Positions 27,207 through 35,904 of a stretch of 64,000 nucleotides of DNA are shown one piece after another. Origin of the DNA: Beijerinckiaceae bacterium (GTDB lineage Bacteria > Pseudomonadota > Alphaproteobacteria > Rhizobiales > Beijerinckiaceae); assembly GCA_027531565.1 (NCBI GenBank), contig JAPZSB010000007.1, positions 434,001-498,000 on the forward strand. Direction: 5' to 3'. Positions within the stretch are counted from its first letter, which is position 1, and every line of letters begins with the position of its first letter. A program made the translations under genes and the position numbers. The notes beneath the pieces were generated by a model. The model saw only the letters and a list, made by a program, of their open reading frames with translations. It was not told the DNA's origin and did not search any database.

Positions 27207-28216
27207 TGGCGACGGGTGATACGGGGATGGAGCCGGTTCTCTCGGTCCGCAATCTCAGCCTCGAATTCGTGACACGTCGCGGCGTGCTGCGGGCGCTGAA
27301 CGAGATTTCCTTCGACATCGCCCGCGGCGAGGTGCTGGGAGTCGTCGGCGAATCCGGCGCCGGCAAATCCCTCACCGGAACGGCGATCATCGGGCTGATC
27401 GACAAGCCGGGCCGGCTCTCCGGCGGCGAGATCTGGCTCAAGGGCCAGCGGATCGACAATATCGGCCATGACGGCTTGCGGAAGATCCGCGGCCGGCGGA
27501 TCGGGATGATCTTCCAGGACCCGCTGACCTCGCTGAACCCGCTCTTCCGGGTGGGAGACCAGATTGCCGAGACGATCCTGACGCATATGCCGGTCAGCAA
27601 GGCGGAAGCGCGGTCCCGGGCGCTGGCGCTGCTTACCGAGGTGGGCATTCCCGCACCAGAAAGCCGGATCGATGCCTATCCGCACGAGTTTTCCGGCGGG
27701 ATGCGCCAGCGCGTCGTGATTGCCCTCGCACTGGCAGCGGAACCGGACCTGATCATTGCCGACGAGCCGACCACCGCGCTCGATGTCTCGGTACAGGCGC
27801 AGATCATCACGCTGCTCAAGCGCCTCTGCCGGACGCGCGGCACCTCCGTCATGCTGATCACGCATGATATGGGCGTGATCGCCGAAACGGCCGATCGGGT
27901 GGCCGTGATGTATGCCGGCCGGATCGTCGAGATCGGCCCGGTGGCTGATGTCATCCGCCATCCCCGACATCCCTATGCAACAGGCCTGATGGGCGCGATT
28001 CCGGCTTTGGGGGCGAAGGTCCAGCGCCTGACGCAGATTTCCGGGGCGATGCCGCGGCTGAATGCCATTCCGGCAGGCTGCGCCTTCCGTCCGCGCTGCA
28101 CCGTGGCAATCGGGAAATGTGCCGAGGCGATCCCGCCGCTTGTGCCGGTGGGGGCCACATCGGCGCGATGCTGGCTTCATGAAACGCCGGTCGAATGGAG
28201 TGCGTCCCATGGCTGA
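27206..28216 (+). CDS. ABC transporter ATP-binding protein, DppD type
   Basis: Protein of 336 aa. Walker A is GESGAGKS, the signature FSGGMRQRV and Walker B LIIADEPTTALD are intact, and the C-terminal oligopeptide-type extension has a Cys cluster (GCAFRPRCTVAIGKC) that may bind a 4Fe-4S cluster as in related transporters. The ATG at 27206 shares a base with the preceding stop codon. It energises import together with the next ATPase. Confidence 0.93.
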   Translation: MATGDTGMEPVLSVRNLSLEFVTRRGVLRALNEISFDIARGEVLGVVGESGAGKSLTGTAIIGLIDKPGRLSGGEIWLKGQRIDNIGHDGLRKIRGRRIGMIFQDPLTSLNPLFRVGDQIAETILTHMPVSKAEARSRALALLTEVGIPAPESRIDAYPHEFSGGMRQRVVIALALAAEPDLIIADEPTTALDVSVQAQIITLLKRLCRTRGTSVMLITHDMGVIAETADRVAVMYAGRIVEIGPVADVIRHPRHPYATGLMGAIPALGAKVQRLTQISGAMPRLNAIPAGCAFRPRCTVAIGKCAEAIPPLVPVGATSARCWLHETPVEWSASHG

Positions 28217-29186
28217 GCCCGTGCTGCGCGTCGAGAATGTCCGCCGGCTCTTCGATGTCTCGAAGCCATGGCTGGAACGCGTGATCTCGCGCGAGAAGCC
28301 GCAGTTCCTGCGGGCTGTCGACGAGGTTTCCTTCGAGATCCGCCCCGGCGAGACCTTTGCCCTTGTCGGCGAATCCGGTTCCGGCAAATCGACCGTCGCG
28401 AAGATGGTGGTCGGCCTGCTGCCGCCCAGCGCGGGCGCGGTGCATTTCTCCGCCTCGATGGGCGGTGCAAAGGTCCGCCCCGGCGCGATCCAGATGATCT
28501 TCCAGGATCCCTATGCCAGCCTCAATCCGCGCTGGCGGATCCGCGATATCATCGCCGAGCCGATGGAAGCGCTGAACCATCCCGCCGACCCGGCTGCGCG
28601 AGAGGCACGCGTTGCCGATCTGCTTACGCTGGTCGGGCTGTCGCCGCTGGATGGCGAGAAATATCCGCACCAGTTTTCCGGCGGCCAGCGCCAGCGTGTC
28701 GCGATTGCGCGGGCCCTTTCATCAGAACCGCAATTCCTGGTTTGCGACGAGCCGACCTCCGCGCTCGACGTCTCCGTCCAGGCACAGATCCTCAACCTGA
28801 TGCGCGACCTGCAGGAGCGGCTTGGGCTGACCTATCTCTTCATCTCGCACAATCTGGCGGTGGTCCGGCACATGGCCCACCGGATCGGCGTGATGTATCT
28901 GGGCCGGCTGGTCGAGGTGCAGGAGACGGAAGCGCTGTTCGCGGCGCCGCGCCATCCCTATACGCGGCTGCTGATCGACGCGGTGCCCGATCTCGAGCAG
29001 ATCGGGCGGGACCGCGTGCCCGTGCAGGGCGAGGTTCCGAGCCCGATCAACCCGCCCTCCGGCTGCACCTTCCATCCCCGCTGCCCGCTGGCGATGGAGA
29101 TCTGCAGGCGGGAGGTGCCGGCATTTGACGGCTCGGTGGCCTGCCATGCCGCCAACGACCGGGCGGTCAGCCCGTCCCTCGCCTGA
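28209..29186 (+). CDS. ABC transporter ATP-binding protein, DppF type
   Basis: Protein of 325 aa. Walker A GESGSGKST, signature FSGGQRQRV and Walker B FLVCDEPTSALD are intact, and the C-terminus ends in the oligopeptide-type Cys cluster (GCTFHPRCPLAMEIC). Residues about 13-35 form a longer lead-in than in DppD. It overlaps the previous gene by 8 bases and completes the five-gene importer. It converges on the amidase gene after 3 bases. Confidence 0.93.
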   Translation: MAEPVLRVENVRRLFDVSKPWLERVISREKPQFLRAVDEVSFEIRPGETFALVGESGSGKSTVAKMVVGLLPPSAGAVHFSASMGGAKVRPGAIQMIFQDPYASLNPRWRIRDIIAEPMEALNHPADPAAREARVADLLTLVGLSPLDGEKYPHQFSGGQRQRVAIARALSSEPQFLVCDEPTSALDVSVQAQILNLMRDLQERLGLTYLFISHNLAVVRHMAHRIGVMYLGRLVEVQETEALFAAPRHPYTRLLIDAVPDLEQIGRDRVPVQGEVPSPINPPSGCTFHPRCPLAMEICRREVPAFDGSVACHAANDRAVSPSLA

Positions 29187-29189
29187 GGT

Positions 29190-30485
29190 TCAGGGGCGCA
29201 GTGCAGCCTCGACCGAAGCACCGAGCGCCATCAGCCGGCGATCCTGCATCGGCGCGCCGATCAGCATCAACCCGACCGGGAGACCCGCCACGGGCAGCGG
29301 CAGCGAGAGCGCCGGGCAATCGAAGAAATTGGCCGGGCTGGTGTTGCGCAGGGCGAGCATATTCTTCCGGGCGAAGAGATCGGGATCCGCCTCGAGGGCA
29401 GCGATGGAGGGCGCCTGCAGCGCGCAGGTTGGGAGCAGGAGCGCGTCGAACGGCTCGATCCGGCGTTGGAACTCGCCCTTGAGACGCTCGCGTTCGCGCA
29501 TCGCAGCGATATAGGCCGGAGCGGGCACCGCCGCGCCCGGCCGAATCCGCGCAAGCACCCGCGCGTCGAAATCCGCGGCGCGGCTTTCGAGCCAGGCGCG
29601 GTGAATCTCGGCAGCCTCACAGGCGGCGATCGGCGCACCGGCGAGAGCCCCGCGCATCGCCAGAACGAGATCATCGATCGTGACCTCGTTCGCTCGCGCC
29701 CCTGCTTTCGTCAGCTGGCTTACGGCTTTCTCGAAGGCCTCGGCAACCGGCGCTTCCGTTTCCTCGAAGAGCAACCCGCGCGGGATGCCGAGGCGCAGGC
29801 CTGCAACCGGCGGCTCCGGCAGTGTGCCGGGCTCTATTCCGGCGAGAATCGCATCCATCGCGGCGCAACTTTCGACATCCGGACCGAGCGGGCCGATGGA
29901 ATCGAGCGTGTAAGAGAGCGGGAAGGCACCGGCCTTCGAGACGCGGCAGCTCGTGGGCTTGAAGCCGACAATCCCGTTGAAGGCGGCGGGGATGCGGGTC
30001 GAGCCGCCGGTATCCGTGCCGAGCGTCAGATCGGCGAGGCCCAGCGCGACGGAAACCGCGCCGCCGGAGGTCGATCCGCCGGGCACGCGGGTCGGGTCGA
30101 TGGCATTGCCGGGGGTGCCCCAATGCGGATTGAGGCCGATGCCGGAAAAGGCGAATTCGCTCATATTGGTGCGGCCGATCAGGATCGCGCCGGCCCGACG
30201 GAGCGCCGCGACGGTCGGCGCATCGGCCAGCGCAGGCGGCCTGTCCTTCAGGATGACGGAACCGGCGGTCGTGACCTGGCCGGCCATGTCGAACAGGTCC
30301 TTGATCGAGATGATCCGGCCATCCAGCGGGCCGAGCGAAAGGCCGGCCTTGCGGCGGAGATCGGCCGCATCGGCCTCGGCACGGGCGCTGTCCGGCAGGA
30401 GCCGGGTGAAGACGTGGCGGGCGCGGGGTTCCGCGGCGGCGCTGAGTTTCTGTTCCAGGCGCTCGCGGTGAAGGGGGCTCGACAT
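29190..30485 (-). CDS. Amidase signature-family amidase
   Basis: Protein of 431 aa. The Ser-cisSer-Lys triad is complete: Lys62 in SIKDLFD, Ser138 in PGGSTSGG and Ser162 in GTDTGGSTRIPA. The C-terminal half is the usual variable substrate lobe. The ATG at 30485 is taken because the family start (MSSPLHRERLEQ) fits and the upstream open frame belongs to the opposite strand's genes. It could hydrolyse an amide imported by the neighbouring transporter, but it is transcribed towards that operon and not with it. A GatA role is unlikely, since no gatB or gatC is nearby. Confidence 0.88.
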   Translation of the reverse strand: MSSPLHRERLEQKLSAAAEPRARHVFTRLLPDSARAEADAADLRRKAGLSLGPLDGRIISIKDLFDMAGQVTTAGSVILKDRPPALADAPTVAALRRAGAILIGRTNMSEFAFSGIGLNPHWGTPGNAIDPTRVPGGSTSGGAVSVALGLADLTLGTDTGGSTRIPAAFNGIVGFKPTSCRVSKAGAFPLSYTLDSIGPLGPDVESCAAMDAILAGIEPGTLPEPPVAGLRLGIPRGLLFEETEAPVAEAFEKAVSQLTKAGARANEVTIDDLVLAMRGALAGAPIAACEAAEIHRAWLESRAADFDARVLARIRPGAAVPAPAYIAAMRERERLKGEFQRRIEPFDALLLPTCALQAPSIAALEADPDLFARKNMLALRNTSPANFFDCPALSLPLPVAGLPVGLMLIGAPMQDRRLMALGASVEAALRP

Positions 30486-30553
30486 CGGACCTGCTCGGCT
30501 CGGGGGGAGGACGATCAGGCTATAGCCGATGGCGAGCCCCGGTTGAAGGCCCG

Positions 30554-31096
30554 TCACAGGGCGGCGAGCCGGGCCTTCAAGGCCTCGAAGCGGGCGAGCT
30601 GATCCGGCAGGAGGTTCCGCTCGCGATCCCGCCGGACAAAGACCTTGAACATGGCCTCGCCCTCGCCGTTGAAGAACTGGATCGAGCAGGAGCGCCGGCC
30701 ATGGAAGGCGCGGTCCACCAGATAGATGGCCCGGCAATTGGCGGCGCGGATATGCCCGCCGATCGGGCTGTCGCCATGGATGTTGTAATAGCCCTGCCCG
30801 AACGTGCCGGCCGGGAGGCTGCCTTCGCATTCCAGCACGATATCGGGCGTATGGACGATGAACAGGATCTGGCCCCAGCCGCCGACCTCGCGCCAGATCG
30901 CCTCGAACTGCTCGGCCGGCGCGAACAGGCGCTGCGATTCGGGCATGGCCTCGAGCGCGACCTGCGTCGGCACGCCGGCCTCGCGCGCCATGGCCTCGAC
31001 CACGCCATCGGGCTTCTTCGCGATGATCTCGTGCAGCAGGGCCATGCGGTCGGCGGTTTCGGCCACAGCGGGCCGGAGAGGTGTGACATTGCTCAT
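30554..31096 (-). CDS. hutX: Heme utilization cytosolic carrier HutX
   Basis: Protein of 180 aa in the HutX/ChuX family, cytosolic heme carriers linked to heme degradation. Recognised from the N-terminal LLHEIIAKKPDGVVEAMARE, the VGGWGQILFIVHTPDIVLE strand region and FNGEGEAMFKVFV near the end. The ATG at 31096 follows GGAG at 8 bases, and it begins 5 bases after the heme-monooxygenase gene ends. It is last in the heme receptor operon and would accept heme from the HmuUV importer or pass it to the monooxygenase. Confidence 0.88.
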   Translation of the reverse strand: MSNVTPLRPAVAETADRMALLHEIIAKKPDGVVEAMAREAGVPTQVALEAMPESQRLFAPAEQFEAIWREVGGWGQILFIVHTPDIVLECEGSLPAGTFGQGYYNIHGDSPIGGHIRAANCRAIYLVDRAFHGRRSCSIQFFNGEGEAMFKVFVRRDRERNLLPDQLARFEALKARLAAL

Positions 31097-31101
31097 CGGA
31101 T

Positions 31102-31440
31102 TCACTCCGCCGCCGCACGCGGGGTGCGGTTGTCGTCGAGGAGCACAACCTCGAACCCCTCGAATTCCGGATGCCCCATCGAGACCGGCCGACCCTGCCC
31201 GGCCCGGGCATGGGCCTTGCGGAACTGCTCCGACTGTGTCCATGCCGTGAATTCCGCCTTGCTGGCCCAGACCGTGTGCGAGGCATAGAGCGTGTGGTCC
31301 TCGCGTTCCGGGCCCTTCAGCAGCGAGAACTCGATGAAGCCAGGCAATTCGTGGAGATAGCTCTCGCGCGAGCGCCAGATCGTCTCGAAATCGGCTTCGT
31401 TGCCGCGGGCGACACGGAAGCGGTTCATGGCAATGAACAT
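31102..31440 (-). CDS. Antibiotic-biosynthesis-monooxygenase fold protein, heme-degrading (HmuQ/IsdG-like)
   Basis: Protein of 112 aa with an ABM ferredoxin-like barrel. MFIAMNRFRVARGNEADFE starts the fold and the segment HTLYASHTVWASKAEF is typical of IsdG/HmuQ-type proteins that open the heme ring to release iron. The IsdG-type Asn/Trp/His set is partly visible (Asn6, Trp in VWAS, His in ASHTV). AGGAAAGGA precedes the ATG at 31440. Its place between tonB and hutX in a heme locus supports the call; catalytic activity is inferred. Confidence 0.85.
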   Translation of the reverse strand: MFIAMNRFRVARGNEADFETIWRSRESYLHELPGFIEFSLLKGPEREDHTLYASHTVWASKAEFTAWTQSEQFRKAHARAGQGRPVSMGHPEFEGFEVVLLDDNRTPRAAAE

Positions 31441-31459
31441 GGGAGGTCCTTTCCTGGGT

Positions 31460-32521
31460 TCAGTGGAGGTCGTAGCCAATCGAAAGCTGGAAACTGATGG
31501 TGGCCGGCCCGCCTTCCGGCAGGGCGGGGAAGGGCTGCGCGCGGCGCACCGCAGCCAGCGTGGCGGCATCAAGCAGCGCGTGGCCGGAGCCTTTCGCGAC
31601 GGTGACCGAAGCGAGTTTGCCGTCCCGCGTGATGACAAGGGCGATGGTGGTGCGGCCAGTCTGGCCGCGATCCTGCGCGGCTTCCGGATAGGATTTCTGC
31701 CGCTCGATCAGCGCGCGCACGCGGGCGCCATAGCCTGCCGTCACGGCCAAGCCGGCAACGGGGCCGGCGCCGCCGGTACCCGCGCGGCTCGTCGCCTGAC
31801 GGTTCGCGGCCTGCTGACCGGCACCTTCCCGCCCCCGGCCCGGGCCCTCGGCCGGGCGAACGGCAGCCGGTTCGTTGCGCTTTGCCTTCGGCCCCGCGAC
31901 GCGCTTCGGTTCAACCTGCGGCTTCGGCCTTGGCTTCTGCTTCAGCTCGGGTAGCGGAGCCGGTGCAACCACAATCTCGGCGGGAGATGCCGGAGGCGGC
32001 TCGGGAATGACGACCGCCGGCAGGGGAGGCTCGGGCGCGAGGATGACCGGCTCGGGGAGAGGTGGAACTTCCGGCACGGCAACTGTCGGGACGGGTTCCG
32101 TCACAACGGGCTCAATCGCCGGCAACTCCGGCAAGGCCAGAGAGACCGGTTGGGCGCGCGCGCCTTCCGTTGTCGCGAGAGCCTCGGCTTCTCCGACAAG
32201 GGTGACGTCAAGCACGGAAGGGGGGCCGCCCCGCTCCGCCTCGTCGGCCGGGGGGGCAGGCAGGATGATCAGCGCGGCAGCAGCAATCCCCGCGTGGAAC
32301 AGCGTGGAGAGCCCGAGCCCGAGCCCGGTCCGCCTGATGATCCGCGGTACCGGGCACGGCCGTTCCCGTGCCTCGGGCACCGGAACCTGCAGCGGGTCCG
32401 GCAGCGGAGCGGTCCGCCGCGCCGGCAGGACCGGCCAGGGACAGCCCGCCTGCAGCGGCGCCATCGCGCGGTGGAGCGCGAGGCCGGTCTCCGCCTTCAG
32501 GGACAGCAGGCCGGCCGCCAT
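31460..32521 (-). CDS. TonB-family energy transducer
   Basis: Protein of 353 aa. A cytoplasmic N-terminus of about 65 residues precedes a membrane helix (about 66-88), then a long Pro/Glu/Lys-rich periplasmic stretch (to about 240), then a TonB C-terminal domain (YPEAAQDRGQTGRTTIALV, ending SIGYDLH). It passes proton-motive energy to the heme receptor. Its ATG at 32521 comes one base after the receptor stop codon, so the pair is tightly coupled. The unusually long cytoplasmic lead may be overestimated; ATGs inside the first 20 codons are possible. ExbB/ExbD are not in the window. Confidence 0.87.
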   Translation of the reverse strand: MAAGLLSLKAETGLALHRAMAPLQAGCPWPVLPARRTAPLPDPLQVPVPEARERPCPVPRIIRRTGLGLGLSTLFHAGIAAAALIILPAPPADEAERGGPPSVLDVTLVGEAEALATTEGARAQPVSLALPELPAIEPVVTEPVPTVAVPEVPPLPEPVILAPEPPLPAVVIPEPPPASPAEIVVAPAPLPELKQKPRPKPQVEPKRVAGPKAKRNEPAAVRPAEGPGRGREGAGQQAANRQATSRAGTGGAGPVAGLAVTAGYGARVRALIERQKSYPEAAQDRGQTGRTTIALVITRDGKLASVTVAKGSGHALLDAATLAAVRRAQPFPALPEGGPATISFQLSIGYDLH

Positions 32522-32522
32522 G

Positions 32523-34595
32523 TCACATCCCCAGCCGGGCGGAGAGGCCGAACTTGGCGACGAGCCCGGGGCTGCGGTCGCTGTCGCGATAGCGCTTGTA
32601 GCGGACATCGCCGAGGTTATCGACCTGCGCGAAGGCCCGCATGTCCTTCGCGAATTCATAGCTGGTGAAGATATCGACCAGCGCATAGGCCTTGCTGGCA
32701 TTGGCGGCGAGTGTCGCGGCGGGCAGGCGGCGCTGCTTGTCCACCAATGTGAGCCGGCTACCGACCAGCAACTTCTCATCGAAGAACCGCAGACCGCCGC
32801 CAAGGATGACCTTGTCCGGATAGACCGATTCCAGCGGCGTGCCCGCATTGAGATTGTCGCCGCGGATGGTCGAGCCCGCCAGCGAGACATACCAGCGCCG
32901 GGCATCGTAGACGAACTCGCCTTCGATCCCGCGCAGCCGGGCGCGCGCGACGTTCGAATAGCGGAAGGTGGCATCCGCGCAGCCGGCCGGAATGGCCGGG
33001 TTGCCGCAATCATTGCCCGGATCCGACAGGGCGCCTTCGATGAAGTTGCGGACCCTGTTCTCGAAGATCGAGACCTTGCCGCGGAAGGCATCGCCCTTCC
33101 GGAAAACATCATTGTATTTCAGGTTGATGCCGGCCTCGATCGTCTTGCCGATTTCGGGGCGGAGGTTCGGGTTCGGAATGAAGGTGAAGGTCGAGGGCGC
33201 GGGATGGGCGCCATTGACCAGCGTTTCCGTGATGGCCGGGGCGCGGTATCCCTCGGCATAGGTGACATAGGGCTGGAGGCCCTCGATCGGGGTCACGCCG
33301 ATGGTGATCTTGGGCGAGAGCCGCTGGCCATCGGAGGAATTGCCCCCGCCGCTGAGCGAATAGCCGTCATAGCGGAGCGCGGCGATCACATCGACGATCG
33401 ACCAGCTGAAATGGTTCTGGACGAAGCCGCCATAGACGTGCCGCCGTCCACCCGGTGTCGTCTCGTCGCCGTTCGAGAACGGATCGAACGTCCGGACCCG
33501 ATCCTGGAACCAGTCGACACCATAGGTCGAGGCGAGCTTGACCGGGCCCAGGCTGAAGCGCGACGTGTTGTGGGCGTCGATGCCGATCGTCTCGATCCGG
33601 AAATAGCGTGCATTGCCGATCTGCGCCGGCGTGCCGCTGACCCGGACCTGATCCGTATCCGTCGTGGTGCGATAGACCGTCGTGCTGAGATTGAGCCAGT
33701 CATTGTCCGGCCGCGAGAAGATGTAGCGCGCGACGAGATTGGTGGTCTCGACATCGTTGATCCGGCGCGGCGCGGTGGACGTGCCGAGGCCATTCACGAA
33801 CTCGTATTTCTGATACTGGCCTGAGAGCCTGATCGTGTGCCCATCGCCCGGCGTGAGGACAATCTTTGCGAGGCCTGAGCCGAGATCCTGCCCGGAATCG
33901 CGGATCGGGAAGCTGCCGCCATCCTTGTAGGGATTGAGATCGCGGAAGCTGAGCCCGATCAGCGCCGAAGCCCAGTCAACGGGGCGGGCGGCACCGATCA
34001 CCGAGCCGTAGACACCGTTCTGCCGTCCGCCCAGCAGCGCAGTAAAGCCCAGCTCTCCCGCGACCTTCTCGCGCGGGCGGAGGATATCTTTCGGCTCTAC
34101 CGTCTCGAACGAGACGACACCCCCGATTGCTCCGGAACCATAGATGTTGGCGACGGGGCCGCGGGTGACATCGATGGTCCGGACAAAGGCCGGATCGAGG
34201 AAGAACGCGCCATTGGCATTGTGACCGGAGCGCTGGAAATTCTGCCGGGCGCCATCGACTGTCACCGCGACGCGGCCGAAATCCTGCAGTCCGCGGACAT
34301 TGACCGCCGTCGCCGGATCGTTCGGGTTTTCCTGCGTCGTCACGCCCGGATTCTGGCTCAGCATCGAGCCGATACGCTGCGGGTTCTGACGGCGGACTTC
34401 CTGCCGGTTTGTCACTGAAACGGAAGCGAGTGCATCGACCGCCCGTTCCTCCTGCCGGGTCGCCGTGACGCTGATATCATCCAGCGCGGTTGTTCCCGGT
34501 GTGCCCGTCTGCTGCGCCTGAACCGCAGGCGATGCCGCCATACCCATAACCAGCGATACCGAGGCCATCAGCCCCTGTCGAAATCCAGATCCCAT
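32523..34595 (-). CDS. TonB-dependent heme/hemoglobin receptor
   Basis: Protein of about 690 aa. A signal peptide (MGSGFRQGLMASVSLVMG..., ending AVQAQQ) leads into a plug domain (ISVTATRQEER to IYGSGAIGGVVSFE) and a 22-strand barrel with the final aromatic-ending SARLGM. The heme-receptor signature is visible: YRAP then NPNL with a His (NGAHPAP) between them, plus RSGHNANGAFF in the plug. The ATG at 34595 is used because the alternative at 34721 falls between likely -35 and -10 boxes, which would make it non-coding. It takes up heme across the outer membrane with TonB. Confidence 0.92.
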   Translation of the reverse strand: MGSGFRQGLMASVSLVMGMAASPAVQAQQTGTPGTTALDDISVTATRQEERAVDALASVSVTNRQEVRRQNPQRIGSMLSQNPGVTTQENPNDPATAVNVRGLQDFGRVAVTVDGARQNFQRSGHNANGAFFLDPAFVRTIDVTRGPVANIYGSGAIGGVVSFETVEPKDILRPREKVAGELGFTALLGGRQNGVYGSVIGAARPVDWASALIGLSFRDLNPYKDGGSFPIRDSGQDLGSGLAKIVLTPGDGHTIRLSGQYQKYEFVNGLGTSTAPRRINDVETTNLVARYIFSRPDNDWLNLSTTVYRTTTDTDQVRVSGTPAQIGNARYFRIETIGIDAHNTSRFSLGPVKLASTYGVDWFQDRVRTFDPFSNGDETTPGGRRHVYGGFVQNHFSWSIVDVIAALRYDGYSLSGGGNSSDGQRLSPKITIGVTPIEGLQPYVTYAEGYRAPAITETLVNGAHPAPSTFTFIPNPNLRPEIGKTIEAGINLKYNDVFRKGDAFRGKVSIFENRVRNFIEGALSDPGNDCGNPAIPAGCADATFRYSNVARARLRGIEGEFVYDARRWYVSLAGSTIRGDNLNAGTPLESVYPDKVILGGGLRFFDEKLLVGSRLTLVDKQRRLPAATLAANASKAYALVDIFTSYEFAKDMRAFAQVDNLGDVRYKRYRDSDRSPGLVAKFGLSARLGM

Positions 34596-34702
34596 CTCTT
34601 TGCCCCAAACCCGTTCTTGATGACGTCTGGCTGGCTGGCGGGCCGGAATGGCGGGGCGCTGGCTGGCTGCTCGCGGCGGCTCTGATCGCCTCCGCTTGAC
34701 CG

Positions 34703-34771
34703 GCTCTATATATTCTGACATCTGAAGTCAATTAATTCTCTGATTTTCCTCATGTTTTGAGGATTTCTAAA
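34703..34771 (-). promoter_or_regulatory. Iron-responsive (Irr/ICE-like) box and promoter for the heme receptor
   Basis: On the minus strand, TTGACT at 34731-34726 and TATAGA at 34710-34705 (15-base spacer) form a promoter candidate. Upstream, 34755-34771 reads on the minus strand TTTAGAA-N3-CTCAAAA, a perfect half-site and a 5-of-7 second half of the Irr iron-control element (ICE). Because hemP starts on the other side, the box could serve both directions. Confidence 0.55.
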
Positions 34772-34798
34772 CTGACCTTCACTCTGGAATGTCTCCAA

Positions 34799-35008
34799 AT
34801 GCCGCGAAATCATCTTGAATCTCATTCGGCTGACAGGGCCCGCAGCACGCCGCCCCGCGATCGGCCTCCGGTCGATCCTGCGTCCGGCCTCGGGCTGATC
34901 GATGTTGCCGATCTGCTCGGCGCCGGGCGGGAGGCCATTCTTCTCCACAATGGCGAACGCTATCGGCTGCGCGTCACCGCCAATAACCGGCTCATCCTGA
35001 CCAAGTGA
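34799..35008 (+). CDS. hemP: Hemin uptake protein HemP
   Basis: Protein of 69 aa. The C-terminal block GREAILLHNGERYRLRVTANNRLILTK is the HemP signature. HemP is a small protein found at the head of heme uptake operons and reported as an activator in Burkholderia and rhizobia. An in-frame TTG lies at 34757, but the ATG at 34799 gives a HemP-like size. It is 8 bases ahead of hmuT. The Irr-like box lies just upstream at 34755-34771. Confidence 0.88.
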   Translation: MPRNHLESHSADRARSTPPRDRPPVDPASGLGLIDVADLLGAGREAILLHNGERYRLRVTANNRLILTK

Positions 35009-35016
35009 GGCTCACC

Positions 35017-35904
35017 ATGCGTGCCATGCTGCACAGATATGCTCTCGCCCTTCTCGCCACGCTTGCGCTGGGGCTGACCTCCGTGATCGCCGAGCCCCAG
35101 CGCATCGTCGCAGCGGGGGGCGTCGTGACCGAGACGATCCATGCCCTGGGCGAGGGCGACCGACTCGTGGGGGTGGACTCGACTTCGCTGCATCCGGCCG
35201 ACGCGCTGAAACGCCTGCCGAATATCGGGTATGTCCGCGCGCTTTCAGCCGAGGGCGTGCTTTCGCTCCGGCCAGACCTCGTCGTCGCCATCGAGGGGGC
35301 CGGGCCGCCGGATGTGCTGGCGCTGATCCGGCAGGCCGGCATTCCCGTCCGGATGCTCACCGAGGAGCCGAGCGAGGCGGGCGTGCTGGCGCGGATCCGG
35401 ACGATCGGCGCGGTTGTCGGACAGCAGGCGGCAGCTGAATCGCTGGCCGAACGGATCGCCGGCGACTTTGCCCGGCTGGCGCAGGACCGGGCGCGGATCG
35501 CGCGACCCAAGCGTGTGATGTTCGTCCTGTCGATGCAGAATGGCCGCGTGATGGTGGCGGGCCGGAGCAGTTCCGCGGCGGCGATGATCGGCCTCGCCGG
35601 CGGGATCAATGCGGTCGACTCGCTGGAGGGGTTCAAACCCGTCTCCGATGAGGGCATCATCGCGGCGGCTCCGGATGTCATCGTCATGATGCAGCGCGGC
35701 GACCATGCCATGGCAGCAGCCGACCTGTTCGTCCATCCGGCCTTCCGCCTCACGCCAGCCGCGGCGGATCGGGCGCTGATCACGATGGATGGTCTCTATC
35801 TCCTCGGTTTCGGTCCGCGCACGGCCGACGCCGCGCGCGAGTTGATGAGCCGGCTCTATCCCGACTTGACGCGCCATCGCGCGGAAGCGGCACCCCGGCC
35901 ATGA
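35017..35904 (+). CDS. hmuT: Hemin ABC transporter substrate-binding protein
   Basis: Protein of 295 aa with a signal peptide (about 1-24, ending VIAEPQ). It is a periplasmic class III binding protein: RIVAAGGVVTETIHALG, LPNIGYVRALSAEG (with the likely heme-ligand Tyr) and TMDGLYLLGFGPRTADA. It hands heme to HmuUV. The ATG at 35017 follows GAGG; a GTG at 35005 overlapping the hemP stop is less likely. Four genes, hemP, hmuT, hmuU, hmuV, are overlapping or nearly so. Confidence 0.93.
   Translation: MRAMLHRYALALLATLALGLTSVIAEPQRIVAAGGVVTETIHALGEGDRLVGVDSTSLHPADALKRLPNIGYVRALSAEGVLSLRPDLVVAIEGAGPPDVLALIRQAGIPVRMLTEEPSEAGVLARIRTIGAVVGQQAAAESLAERIAGDFARLAQDRARIARPKRVMFVLSMQNGRVMVAGRSSSAAAMIGLAGGINAVDSLEGFKPVSDEGIIAAAPDVIVMMQRGDHAMAAADLFVHPAFRLTPAAADRALITMDGLYLLGFGPRTADAARELMSRLYPDLTRHRAEAAPRP

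Noticed and set aside
34596-34721. 42-codon N-terminal extension of the heme receptor starting at the ATG 34721
   Set aside because: The ATG lies between the likely -35 and -10 boxes, and a proper signal peptide starts at 34595.
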